Source of the DNA: Candidatus Omnitrophota bacterium
GTDB lineage: Bacteria > Omnitrophota > Gorgyraeia > JAGLLT01
DNA length: 37,475 nt
Reading direction: 5' to 3'
NCBI GenBank assembly: GCA_030632085.1
Contig: DAOVJY010000005.1
Coordinates: 1 to 37,475 of the forward strand
The notes below the pieces were generated by a model, which saw only the letters and a list, made by a program, of their open reading frames with translations, did not search any database and was not told where the DNA came from. The position numbers and the translations under genes are program-made. Position 1 is the first letter of the stretch. The number at the start of each line of letters is the position of its first letter. Below, piece by piece: positions 14,360 to 23,101 of the stretch.

Positions 14360-15115
14360 TTAAACAACTTTGTTTTTTAATTTGCCAATATGCTCTATTT
14401 CAACTTCTATTATATCATTTTTCTTCATGGGGCCTATACCTGAGGGAGTCCCGGTGGAAACTATATCTCCGGGCAAAAGCGTCATCACGCTCGATATAAA
14501 TGAGATTAATTTATCAACTGAAAATATAAAATCTTTAGTCGAAGAATCTTGCTTTATCTTACCGTTTAAGTAAGCCTTGATTCTCAAATTAGAAGAATTT
14601 AGGTTAGTTTCCACGAAGGGCCCAAGAGGGCAGAAAGTATCAAAAGACTTAGCTCGAGACCACTGGCCGTCCTTATTCTGTAAATCTCTGGCAGTAACAT
14701 CATTAAGGCATGTATATCCCAGAATATATTTTTTGACGTCTTTAATTTTTACGTCTTTTGCTTTTTTTTTGATTACAACAGCCAACTCAGCTTCATAATC
14801 CACTCTATTAGATGCCTTCGGGTATTTAATTATTTCATTTGGATTAGTTAAAGTGGTTGTTGGCTTAAAAAATATAATCGGCTCCCGGGGCGTTTTCATG
14901 TTGAGCTCTTCGGCGTGTTTTCTGTAATTTAAACCCACTAGAATAATTTTACTTGGTGTAGCGGGCGCCAAAAGTCTCACCTTATCTAAAGGTATTATCC
15001 GAGAGGTTCTGCTAATCTTTAAATAGGGGCCGTCTTTTAAAACAGTAATTTTTAAATCATTATTAATTATTCCCCAATATTCTTTCTTTTTATACCTGAA
15101 GCGGGCTATTTTCAT
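14360..15115 (-). CDS. Fumarylacetoacetate hydrolase (FAH) family protein
   Basis: The family core is clear: IILVGLNYRKHAEELN, PIIFFKPTTTLTNPNEII, the metal-binding acidic motif RVDYEAELAVVI, GYTCLNDVTARDLQ, AKSFDTFCPLGPFV and the C-terminal LLPGDIVSTGTPSGIGP. Members act on 2-oxo or beta-dicarbonyl acids (acylpyruvate hydrolysis, oxaloacetate decarboxylation, catechol meta-cleavage products). This single-domain 251-aa form is most like acylpyruvase/oxaloacetate decarboxylase types. The exact substrate cannot be told. It begins 8 bp after tatD and is co-directional with the glycosidases. Confidence 0.88.
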   Translation of the reverse strand: MKIARFRYKKKEYWGIINNDLKITVLKDGPYLKISRTSRIIPLDKVRLLAPATPSKIILVGLNYRKHAEELNMKTPREPIIFFKPTTTLTNPNEIIKYPKASNRVDYEAELAVVIKKKAKDVKIKDVKKYILGYTCLNDVTARDLQNKDGQWSRAKSFDTFCPLGPFVETNLNSSNLRIKAYLNGKIKQDSSTKDFIFSVDKLISFISSVMTLLPGDIVSTGTPSGIGPMKKNDIIEVEIEHIGKLKNKVV

Positions 15116-15123
15116 TTTTTTCT

Positions 15124-15897
15124 CTATTTAATCTCGATATTAAAAAAACTACAGGACGAAGCATAAGTTATTTCAGCTAATTCCTCTTTGTTAACATTCT
15201 TCAATTCTGAAAGTTTTTCCAGCGTTCGAATTACATCTTTAGGTTCCGAAATATAACTACCGCTTCGCGGGCGGTATCTAACCGGGGAGTCGGTTTCAAG
15301 TAATATTTTATCATTCGGTGTTTTTAAAACTACTTCCTGAGCTTCCTTAGAATATTCAATAGACGGTGAAATTGAAATATAGTATCCTTTACTTAAAATA
15401 TCTTCTAAGATATCCGGGGGGCCCGTATACCAGTGGAATAAAACCTCGATTAAATTATACTCCTTTACCATTTTAAAACAATCGCTCCAGGCCGCCCGAG
15501 AATGAACAATTACAGGTTTATCAAGTTTCTTAGCTAGAGCAAGCTGTTTTCTAAAAACTTCTCTTTGAAGATCCCTTCCCGGGCCCTCTTCTTTAGCTTC
15601 TTTATACCAGTAATCTAACCCTATTTCCCCAATAGCCGTAACAACATCTTTATGTTTTTCAATTAAGGCGTAAACTTCTTCAAATGAATCCCTTTGGGGT
15701 TTGTAAGGATGCATTCCCAGGGCCATATACAAATCAAAGTTTTTAATATTATTATATATTTCTATGATTTCCTTATTAGAATCTAAATCCAACCCGGCAA
15801 TTAAAATTTTATCGACGTCTTCCTTTTTAGCCCGTTTAAGAGCACCGGCGATGTCATCAATTTGATTTAGATGTACGTGCGTATCAAATAATCTCAT
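15124..15897 (-). CDS. tatD: TatD family metal-dependent hydrolase (DNase)
   Basis: It has the amidohydrolase-type metal site in TatD order: LFDTHVHLNQ (HxH), IGEIGLDYWYKE (Glu), KPVIVHSRAAW (His), VLFHWYTGPP (His) and ILLETDSPVRYRPR (Asp). Characterised TatD proteins are 3'-5' exodeoxyribonucleases and also trim tRNA or act on D-amino-acyl substrates. At 257 aa the length is standard. The ATG overlaps the stop of the upstream glycosidase gene (ATGA), so it is translationally coupled, although a functional link with glycan breakdown is not obvious. Confidence 0.92.
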   Translation of the reverse strand: MRLFDTHVHLNQIDDIAGALKRAKKEDVDKILIAGLDLDSNKEIIEIYNNIKNFDLYMALGMHPYKPQRDSFEEVYALIEKHKDVVTAIGEIGLDYWYKEAKEEGPGRDLQREVFRKQLALAKKLDKPVIVHSRAAWSDCFKMVKEYNLIEVLFHWYTGPPDILEDILSKGYYISISPSIEYSKEAQEVVLKTPNDKILLETDSPVRYRPRSGSYISEPKDVIRTLEKLSELKNVNKEELAEITYASSCSFFNIEIK

Positions 15898-18815
15898 TTA
15901 AGATAAATTTTTACCTCTGTGGCTTCTTTAGCCAAAGTAAAACTGCTATTTGTTATTTTAACTTCGGCATCAGCATCAACTTTATCGATATTATCTATTG
16001 GAAATCTGACCTCATAGCCCCCGCTGGGAGGAGTTTTAGTATTGATAGTTAATTTAAGATATTTATCGCGCGCGTGACTTTCTAGTTTAATGTTTATTGA
16101 ACCAAAATAAGTAGCGGCATTTTTTAATTCGATAATTTCACCATCATCCAGCCATTCTCGGGGAATAGCTGAGAAAAGAATAAGTTTGTCGTTTTTTTCT
16201 CTTAAGAGAACATCTCGCAAATGCAAAATATAATGAGCCGCGCTCCAGGTATGGGGCACATCTCCAATTATACCCTGGGCAATTTCATAAAAGCCTTCTT
16301 TATTTTTTCTTGAAGGCATAGCCTCCATCCACCCACCGGGACAAGACTGATGTTCAACATGCCAAAGTAAACTTTTATAAGAAGTATCCTCCATATCCAG
16401 ATAAATACAGGGGTGTGATATCTTGGCGTTATATCCCCAAAAAACTTTTTCATATTCCACAAACCAGCCACCATCATAACCGGAAAAAGAACCTGTTTTT
16501 TTCCAGTAATGTTTATAAGAACGCTTAAACTTATCTTTAGGAATTTCTACCCCTAACGCGTCTCCCGGAAATAAAGCCGGCCGGTGAGCCCAAGCCATCT
16601 GGGTTTCTCCCAGTATTCTGCGATCCAGATCAACTACTCTCATTTCTTTAGGCCAAGAGTCCGCGAAGCCGGGCATATAATCCACATTCTCATTGCTCAT
16701 AGATTTATCAATGCTCTTTAAAATGCAGTCTCTTAAATTTTTGTACTCCTCGCTGTAAAACTCCGCGTCTTCTTTCTTATCTAAAATCAAAGCCGCCTTA
16801 TGGGCACATTTAAGGCCGTTAAGCGCCCACCAGTTATCAACATAAAGGTGTGCCGGATGTTTAAAATTATCCTGACTGCAAGCAACCGGAAGCAATCCAA
16901 AGAAAGCTGTATTTTTTAATGCCTCGGTAAACTGCGGCTCCCTTATCTGATGTATATAATAAGCTAAATCTCTCATCTGCGGATAGACTTCTTTTAAATA
17001 TACCAAATCACGATTAAAAAGATAATGTTCATAGAGGCTGAATATATTTCCTCCTAAAGCATCAAGATAGCCATCGTCTTTGCCTTTATTAAATTTAAAA
17101 TACGGTATGGCTTTAGTGACTACCTCTTTAAGGCCGACTCTATCTAAAGCGGAAGCCAAGCCCACTGAATCATGCAGAGTAAATTCGCGGTAATGATACG
17201 GCCCCGGATGCAAATCATAACCATCCATGCAAAGTAAAATATAATATATAGAAGAATAAAAGCAATCCTGAAATCTTTTATCCGGCAAAGTAAGCTTCAT
17301 GGGAATTTTATTATCCCAGTATTCAACTAATGATTTTAGCTCTTTATTAAAATCCGCGGATGCGATTCTATTCAATGAGATATTCTTGTCTTTTCCTACT
17401 GAGGGTGTAATAAAATTAAATTCCTTTTTGCCGTTTTTTTCTAAATTTAGGCGATATTCGAAAATAGCAGCATCAGCTTCACAAAAAGGTTTTAATAATT
17501 TATCCGTTTTAGCCTCTTTTACATTTGTTGGAGCTTGCTTAACATATACCCCCGCTTCCCCATCGACCATAATAAAGTTTTTATCCTTTAGTCTAACTTC
17601 TTTAATAGCTTCTTTAGCTAATTCACTTTTTTGTATAATTAAAAATAAAGAAATATTTCTTTTCCCGGCTGTATCATTTTTTACTGTTAGCTTATAGAAA
17701 GTTAAAAGGCCTTGCATATCATCAAACCACCTGGAAAACAAGGTAGATTCAACAGATAAGTCATTTGCCTGCCAGTTAACTATATTTACAGGATAACCAC
17801 CCTCTAAAAGACTCCAGGAAACAGGCAAAGTCTGAGGCGTGCAAAGAACTTCATTATCATGGTCATAGATAAAATACTGTAATTTAAAATTGTGCGGCAA
17901 AGCGTGAAAAGACCCGTCTCTACCTGTGTATACCTTGTAAGGAACGCCCAAGTCTCCGGCTAAGCCTCTAATCATATTAAGCTTGCTTGATTGGGCAAGC
18001 TCCCGCCATTGCTTAGGCTTCAATTCAACTATACCAAACCCTTTTTTAGACTCGTTTTTTTTACAACTAATATTAATAAAACGTTCATTTATCATATTGA
18101 AACTCATGAGCTCTTTCCCTCCGCGGCAATTATCATTCTTTGCGATCGGTTTCCATTTTTTTCCATCTTTTGATGTCTCTATTAGATAACTCGCGGGATA
18201 ATCGTTGTCCCATATAATCTCAAGGCCGCCTAAGTTTACAGGTTTTAAAAATTCAACCTTAAAAACTGCTATCTTGTCCTTAGTATACCATTTTGTATTA
18301 TAATTGGCATCAAGCGCTTTATCGGCTTTATAATTAGCTAAACGTGAAGTAGCTTCTACTTTTACCTCTTTATCCAAGCCCAAAACTTCAACTTCCCAAA
18401 GTGAATAACCCCAAGCTGTTGCCCTTTTTAGACATTGGATTTTGATAAAACGCGCTTTTTTCTTGCCAAAATATATATCATCCACGCCACCGTCGAAATT
18501 TTCCCGCTTAAAAACACGCTGCCAATTTTCACCATCAGTTGACAAAAGCACCTCATAATTTCCGGCATGCGCAACTTCCCAATAAAGCATCAGGCCGACT
18601 ATCTCCCGCTCCCGGGAAAGGTCTATCTGAAGCCACTCGGAATCCGAGAACTTACTTGACCAACGCGTCTGTCCATCACCGTCAAAAGCGGCTTCAGCCA
18701 AAAAACCATCTTCGTTACTGGATGATGTAACCGACGCTTCTGAAGCTGAAAAGCTTGCCAATAACAAAAATATGAATACTATAACAATGATTATTTTATT
18801 TTTTATAAGGATCAT
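15894..18815 (-). CDS. Secreted protein with two discoidin domains and a six-hairpin glycosidase-like domain
   Basis: Order seen in 973 aa: signal peptide (about 1-27); first F5/8-type-C (discoidin) domain about 28-147 (AAFDGDGQTRWSSKFSDSEW, IVGLMLYWE, WGYSLWEVEVLG); second about 150-265 (DKALDANYNTKWYTKDK, LGGLEIIWDNDYPASYLIET); a beta-sandwich region; then an (alpha/alpha)6 toroid about 510-850 (REFTLHDSVGLASALDRVGL, DNWWALNGLKCAHKAALILD, GDVPHTWSAAHYILHLRDVL) and a beta-rich C-terminal domain. The architecture resembles six-hairpin glycosidases such as GH94/GH63/GH78 relatives, but I cannot place it in a GH family. Its start overlaps the preceding GH116-like gene by 20 bp. Confidence 0.7.
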   Translation of the reverse strand: MILIKNKIIIVIVFIFLLLASFSASEASVTSSSNEDGFLAEAAFDGDGQTRWSSKFSDSEWLQIDLSREREIVGLMLYWEVAHAGNYEVLLSTDGENWQRVFKRENFDGGVDDIYFGKKKARFIKIQCLKRATAWGYSLWEVEVLGLDKEVKVEATSRLANYKADKALDANYNTKWYTKDKIAVFKVEFLKPVNLGGLEIIWDNDYPASYLIETSKDGKKWKPIAKNDNCRGGKELMSFNMINERFINISCKKNESKKGFGIVELKPKQWRELAQSSKLNMIRGLAGDLGVPYKVYTGRDGSFHALPHNFKLQYFIYDHDNEVLCTPQTLPVSWSLLEGGYPVNIVNWQANDLSVESTLFSRWFDDMQGLLTFYKLTVKNDTAGKRNISLFLIIQKSELAKEAIKEVRLKDKNFIMVDGEAGVYVKQAPTNVKEAKTDKLLKPFCEADAAIFEYRLNLEKNGKKEFNFITPSVGKDKNISLNRIASADFNKELKSLVEYWDNKIPMKLTLPDKRFQDCFYSSIYYILLCMDGYDLHPGPYHYREFTLHDSVGLASALDRVGLKEVVTKAIPYFKFNKGKDDGYLDALGGNIFSLYEHYLFNRDLVYLKEVYPQMRDLAYYIHQIREPQFTEALKNTAFFGLLPVACSQDNFKHPAHLYVDNWWALNGLKCAHKAALILDKKEDAEFYSEEYKNLRDCILKSIDKSMSNENVDYMPGFADSWPKEMRVVDLDRRILGETQMAWAHRPALFPGDALGVEIPKDKFKRSYKHYWKKTGSFSGYDGGWFVEYEKVFWGYNAKISHPCIYLDMEDTSYKSLLWHVEHQSCPGGWMEAMPSRKNKEGFYEIAQGIIGDVPHTWSAAHYILHLRDVLLREKNDKLILFSAIPREWLDDGEIIELKNAATYFGSINIKLESHARDKYLKLTINTKTPPSGGYEVRFPIDNIDKVDADAEVKITNSSFTLAKEATEVKIYLK

Positions 18816-21735
18816 TTATTTCAAATACCAGCTCCCAAACAGCCCTTGGCCTCTGGTATTGCTCCGGGTGTGTCGGCCTCGGATGAATACCTCCGTCACG
18901 CCAGGCCTCGGGAGTATTAAACCAATAAGCTGTTGTTTCTTCTTCATAGGTTATGTAATAAACTCCGTAAGCCGTCTTTAAAGCTTCTTCTTTCAAACCG
19001 GCGTGGTACATAGAAGCTGACAAGTAATAACTGGAACCGGTCCAGATTTCTTCGGCCTGTTCCTGAGAACCAATATAGCCTCCATCTTCCCTGATACCAT
19101 TTATAGCCCCGCAGTCACCTATGCCATCGCCATTAAAGTCTTTTAAGGGCACAACATTTCTCTCAAAAACCTGCTTTAAATGAGAGACAAGCCTTTCTTT
19201 GGGAAGAATGTCTTCTAATCCGTAACACTCGCAGTAGCGTTGTCCGTTTAAACCGTCGGCCATAATAGCTGTCGGGAATTTAGATTCCGTATCTATCCGG
19301 TAATATCCGCCTTTTTCATACCAAAGTTTTTCATCAAGGCTCTTTCTGGCTTTTTTAAGCAGTCCCTGAACTTCGCTTAATATAGAATCTTTAAGTATTA
19401 TGGCCATTTGTTCCATGGCTTCCAAAGCGCCTACCCACAAACCACCGCATAACAAAGAAGTTCCCCAAAGCCCCCAGGCATCATAAGTATTATCCGAACC
19501 CGAGTTATTAGGCAAGCCATCTCCGTCAGTATCAGTCTTTTTCATATAGCCGTAGGTAGCTTTACAGGCATCCCAAGCATATTTAAGGAATTCTTTATCT
19601 TTATATAAATAATAATATCTCCATATCTGCTGGATAAACTTGGAATGTAAATCTTTCCAGTGCATCTTGTTGGTGCCGTAATCATCCCAGGCAAAATATG
19701 GATTTCCCCGCGGCCCGCCGCAGTCATGGGGAGTCTGATTCTCAGGTTCATTTAATATCGCGTCCGCCCACGAGATAAGCGTCTCCTTCTCTATCCGCGG
19801 CCAGAGCTTGGCGTAGATAATAGATGAATAGTGACGAACGTCAAAAGTATTACAAAAAGGATACATCATGCATTCCATAATAAAGTGCTTATTGTTATCC
19901 GTACGTTTAGCCGGATATTCTTCTTTATGGCCTGATTTTAGGCCGGCTTCATAAAAACAGCCGCCGAATTGAGAGTAGTAGAGTTCATTAAAAGCTGTAC
20001 ACTTCAGCCATTCAGGGTAGTCTTCATTTTCAATCACAGGCTTCATCCAGGCATCCATTTCTTTTTCCCAGTCGGCATAGTTGTTAAGCGCCTCGGAGGC
20101 AATTTCAAAGCTCTTATTACCCTCGCGCCCAAAGTGCTGTGTGTACTTTTTCCACCACTGAGTGCCCTCGCCCGGCTTGGCGGAAAACTCACAGACGGGA
20201 TAATCCCAGGTCAAAGCAAAAGGGACCGTCTTTTCTTCATTGGGATTCAACTCTATTTTAAAACAGATAGCCGCCGCTGAATTCGAACTGTCAAGTGCCT
20301 TGCTGCTTAAGGCGCCGTCCTTCTTAAAGTCATCCCAGACATCCCGGCCGTCTTTTTCCTTATCCCAGCTGGTAACGTATGAAACATCCATTCCGTCTAC
20401 CTCTTTAACTGCCAGGCACCACTCGGTATTTTCTGTTTCCGGTGTATTCTTGGGGCTGTTAGCTTTTAAAACAATACCTTTTACTTGTCCATTTTCTTTA
20501 AATTCATTTTTATAACCCGTTCTCGTCTGATACTCAAAAGGAGGCTGGCTCCAGGTAAACATTAGCGACAGGTTTATTTTCTTGTTTGTCGGATTCGCGA
20601 ACTTCCACTTCCAGACAGCGACCGGATATGAGGTCTCTTTATAGTTGTGAGCAATAATAGGTGAATAGAATTCACTGGCAACATCTGAAACAAAACAGTC
20701 GTAGGTTGTCCAACCTTTTGGCTGAAGAGCAAAGTACCTTCCTTCACCCTGCTTCAATTTATCCCAGCCTTTTTTTAAATCTTTGTTGGTTGACAGGCAC
20801 CGTACCTTTGCTTCTTCTTCGCCCACCTTTTCGTAGAGATGAAAAGCCCCCCCAGAAAGCCACTTTTCATCATAGCCGGCGATTTTAAGCGCCCAGGGGC
20901 CGAAAGAACCGCTTATACTGTACATAAAAGAGCCAGCGCCAAACCCGCCCAGGGCCACGCCTCTGTCCGGACTGGAGGAACAGCAGCCGGACGGCACATC
21001 ACCCAAATAGCGGTTCCATGCGCATGGCGGTATTGAAAAAAGTTTTTTTCGGGAGGCACGCGTATCCGCCTGAGGGGTTACGCGAATAGTCTTTGAAAGC
21101 TTGCTTTCGGTTTGAGGATAGTCAATGGCCTTTATCTGGTAGTAGTATTCCTTATCATTGTTAACATCGCCGTCTTTAAACTGCGAGTGCGGTAAAACTT
21201 CGCGGTTTATTTTTTTTAACGCTCCATCCTTTTTACCGGATCTATAAACATTATAACCATGAAAGTCGTCTTCGGTGTTATCGTCCCAGTCAAGAAAGAC
21301 TGCCTTGTCCCTGCTAAGAGCAGTCAGGCCTACCGGCGCCGCCGGAATTTTCCCGTCATCCTTCATCTCTATAATAAAATGGTAAATAGAGTATCCCCAC
21401 AAAGCGCCATGCTTGATGCCGTACATCCTGACATACCGCGATCTTTGCCGGCCGACATAGACAACATCGGTACCACCGGCCCCCTTATCCTCTTTAAAAA
21501 TGGTTTTCCACTCTTTGGCATCGTCAGAAATTTGAATTTCATACTTTTCTCCAAAGGCTGTTTCCCAGACAATAGTAACCACATTGAATTCAACGGGCTT
21601 CTCGGCATCCACATATATCCACTGCGGGTCTTCATATGATACAGAAGCCCATCTTGAAAGAGGATCGTCGTTTAAAATATTTTCCGGCCTGAACTCAGAA
21701 TTGTTTTTCTCAATAGAAGACGCGAATACTTTCAT
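18796..21735 (-). CDS. Discoidin/fibronectin-III protein with GH116 (beta-glucosidase/glucosylceramidase-type) domain
   Basis: Order in 979 aa: F5/8-type-C-like domain about 1-125, fibronectin III about 130-220 (AAPVGLTALSRDKAVFLDWD, YYYQIKAIDYP), GH116 N-terminal beta-sandwich from about 260 (ALGGFGAGSFMYSISGSFGP), and an (alpha/alpha)6 catalytic domain from about 545. FIMECMMYPFCNTFDVRHYS aligns with the GH116/GBA2 nucleophile region, making Glu621 the candidate nucleophile. DTDGDGLPNNSGSDNTYDAW aligns with the acid/base region, candidate Asp752. The family cleaves beta-linked glucosides and xylosides. No signal peptide is present: the discoidin domain begins at residue 1, and the frame closes a few codons upstream. 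A GGGGG site precedes the ATG, 24 bp after yjbQ. Confidence 0.8.
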   Translation of the reverse strand: MKVFASSIEKNNSEFRPENILNDDPLSRWASVSYEDPQWIYVDAEKPVEFNVVTIVWETAFGEKYEIQISDDAKEWKTIFKEDKGAGGTDVVYVGRQRSRYVRMYGIKHGALWGYSIYHFIIEMKDDGKIPAAPVGLTALSRDKAVFLDWDDNTEDDFHGYNVYRSGKKDGALKKINREVLPHSQFKDGDVNNDKEYYYQIKAIDYPQTESKLSKTIRVTPQADTRASRKKLFSIPPCAWNRYLGDVPSGCCSSSPDRGVALGGFGAGSFMYSISGSFGPWALKIAGYDEKWLSGGAFHLYEKVGEEEAKVRCLSTNKDLKKGWDKLKQGEGRYFALQPKGWTTYDCFVSDVASEFYSPIIAHNYKETSYPVAVWKWKFANPTNKKINLSLMFTWSQPPFEYQTRTGYKNEFKENGQVKGIVLKANSPKNTPETENTEWCLAVKEVDGMDVSYVTSWDKEKDGRDVWDDFKKDGALSSKALDSSNSAAAICFKIELNPNEEKTVPFALTWDYPVCEFSAKPGEGTQWWKKYTQHFGREGNKSFEIASEALNNYADWEKEMDAWMKPVIENEDYPEWLKCTAFNELYYSQFGGCFYEAGLKSGHKEEYPAKRTDNNKHFIMECMMYPFCNTFDVRHYSSIIYAKLWPRIEKETLISWADAILNEPENQTPHDCGGPRGNPYFAWDDYGTNKMHWKDLHSKFIQQIWRYYYLYKDKEFLKYAWDACKATYGYMKKTDTDGDGLPNNSGSDNTYDAWGLWGTSLLCGGLWVGALEAMEQMAIILKDSILSEVQGLLKKARKSLDEKLWYEKGGYYRIDTESKFPTAIMADGLNGQRYCECYGLEDILPKERLVSHLKQVFERNVVPLKDFNGDGIGDCGAINGIREDGGYIGSQEQAEEIWTGSSYYLSASMYHAGLKEEALKTAYGVYYITYEEETTAYWFNTPEAWRDGGIHPRPTHPEQYQRPRAVWELVFEINDPYKK

Positions 21736-21759
21736 TAAATATTCCCCCGATGAAGTTAA

Positions 21760-22176
21760 TTATTCTCCAATAATTTTTACTAAAACTCTTTTCTTTCTCT
21801 GCCCGTCAAATTCCCCGTAAAAAATCTGTTCCCACGGGCCAAAATCAAGCTTACCTTTGGTAATAGCCACAACTACGTCACGCCCCATTACCGAACGCTT
21901 CAGGTGAGCATCGGCATTGTCCTCGCCAACATTGTGTTTGTAACTTGAAACCGGCTCATGAGGAGCTAACCCTTCCAGCCATTTGTCCATGTCATAATGC
22001 AAACCGGACTCATCATCGTTAATAAAAACACTAGCCGTGATGTGCATGGCATTCACCAAGCACAGGCCTTCCGTAACACCGCTTTTTTCAACTAACTCCT
22101 CAATTTGAGGGGTGATATTGATAAATGCCTTTTTTGTTTCCGTCTGAAACCACAGATGCTCTGTAAGCGATTTCAT
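21760..22176 (-). CDS. yjbQ: YjbQ family protein (secondary thiamine-phosphate synthase-type, UPF0047)
   Basis: The family pattern is clear: [55 protein letters not shown] and [20 protein letters not shown]. YjbQ forms a small trimeric barrel and shows weak thiamine-phosphate synthase activity in E. coli; its physiological role is unsettled. The ATG at 22176 (MKSLTEHLW, 138 aa) is chosen because TAAGGAG lies 7 nt upstream. A longer GTG-initiated reading would start inside the repeat. It is preceded by a hairpin-rich repeat whose edge supplies the ribosome site. It heads the glycosidase run. Confidence 0.92.
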   Translation of the reverse strand: MKSLTEHLWFQTETKKAFINITPQIEELVEKSGVTEGLCLVNAMHITASVFINDDESGLHYDMDKWLEGLAPHEPVSSYKHNVGEDNADAHLKRSVMGRDVVVAITKGKLDFGPWEQIFYGEFDGQRKKRVLVKIIGE

Positions 22177-22183
22177 TGTTCTT

Positions 22184-22311
22184 CTCCTTAATGAGACCAC
22201 AATTTACGTTCACTATGTTCCGTAAATTGTATGGTCGAATTAACTCCGAAGCTTAAAGGTAAATTATCAAAGAGAATTTACCTTTGTTTAAGCGAGGAGT
22301 CTGTCAACTTC
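22184..22311 (-). repeat. Hairpin element, copy A (upstream of yjbQ)
   Basis: It is about 128 bp and identical to 24644-24771 except at two edge positions and in one loop. On the minus strand: a long stem (ACTCC..GCTT..AAAGGTAAATT pairing with AATTTACCTTTAAGC..GGAGT), the linker TTAATTC, a second stem (arms ACAATTTACG / CGTAAATTGT, 22199-22230) and the ribosome site TAAGGAG. The loop at 22209-22220 reads TTCACTATGTTC on the plus strand. The upstream edge encodes the last residues and stop of the neighbouring hydrolase. Confidence 0.93.
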
Positions 22312-23100
22312 ATTCACAAAACTCCCGATCGCCTTAAGAAATTCATCTTTTGATTCAGTATAACAGGTCGCGTGCTCACCAAGAAGCTTCACAAATTTTT
22401 TAGGTTTTGGCGCTATATTAAAAAGTTTTACAGCCATTGCAATATCAAGGACTTCGTCATTGGCTGAATGTAAAAAAAGTTTTGGTACTTTAATCTGATT
22501 GATTTTCTTTAAAGAGTCAAACTTATATGAAAAAGCGAAAGACGGTAAATATGGATAGCGCCTGGCTGCCACGTCTCTTGCGTTAGATAAAACCCCTTCT
22601 AATATAATAGCTTTGCTGTCTTTTTTGGCGGCTAAATCAACCGCGACCGCGCTACCCAATGAAGAACCGAAAATTATAATCTTATCAGCATCAATTCCGC
22701 GAACATTCCTTAGATAGGAATAGGCGGCTTCGGCATCCAGATACAACCCTTCTTCGGTTGGATGCCCCTGACTTAAACCAAACCCTCTATAATCCATCAT
22801 GAAAGTATTAAAACCCAAGGACCTGACAACCATCATCTTATCAAGCCGGTAGCTTATATTACCCGCGTTACCATGAAAGAATAAAATAGTATCTTTTGCT
22901 TTATCGTACGGCAGATACCAGCCGTTAAGTTTTACGCCATCATCCGTTTCAATAAAAACATTTTCATACGATAAGCCCATATCCCCGGGATTAAGCAGAA
23001 TTTCCTTTTCCGGAAAGAAAACCGTCTTTTTTTCCAGGTGTTTTACGTATAAAAAAAGCCATAAAAAAGCAAGAACAACAAATAATAAAAAATAAAGCAC
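22288..23100 (-). CDS. Membrane-anchored alpha/beta hydrolase (BEM46/ABHD13-like)
   Basis: An N-terminal hydrophobic helix (LYFLLFVVLAFLWLFLYV, about 2-19) anchors a serine hydrolase. It has FFHGNAGNISYR (oxyanion HG motif), the nucleophile elbow FGSSLGSAVAVDLA (Ser near 147), the Asp in HSANDEVLD near 216 and the His in LLGEHATCYTE near 244. DDGVKLNGWYLPYD is typical of the BEM46/ABHD13 group. The substrate is unknown. The start is GTG, 6 nt after AAAGGA and 1 nt past the DUF3137 stop, so it is coupled. The C-terminal EVDRLLA and stop are encoded by the hairpin repeat, suggesting the repeat replaced the native end. Confidence 0.85.
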   Translation of the reverse strand: MLYFLLFVVLAFLWLFLYVKHLEKKTVFFPEKEILLNPGDMGLSYENVFIETDDGVKLNGWYLPYDKAKDTILFFHGNAGNISYRLDKMMVVRSLGFNTFMMDYRGFGLSQGHPTEEGLYLDAEAAYSYLRNVRGIDADKIIIFGSSLGSAVAVDLAAKKDSKAIILEGVLSNARDVAARRYPYLPSFAFSYKFDSLKKINQIKVPKLFLHSANDEVLDIAMAVKLFNIAPKPKKFVKLLGEHATCYTESKDEFLKAIGSFVNEVDRLLA

Positions 23101-23101
23101 T

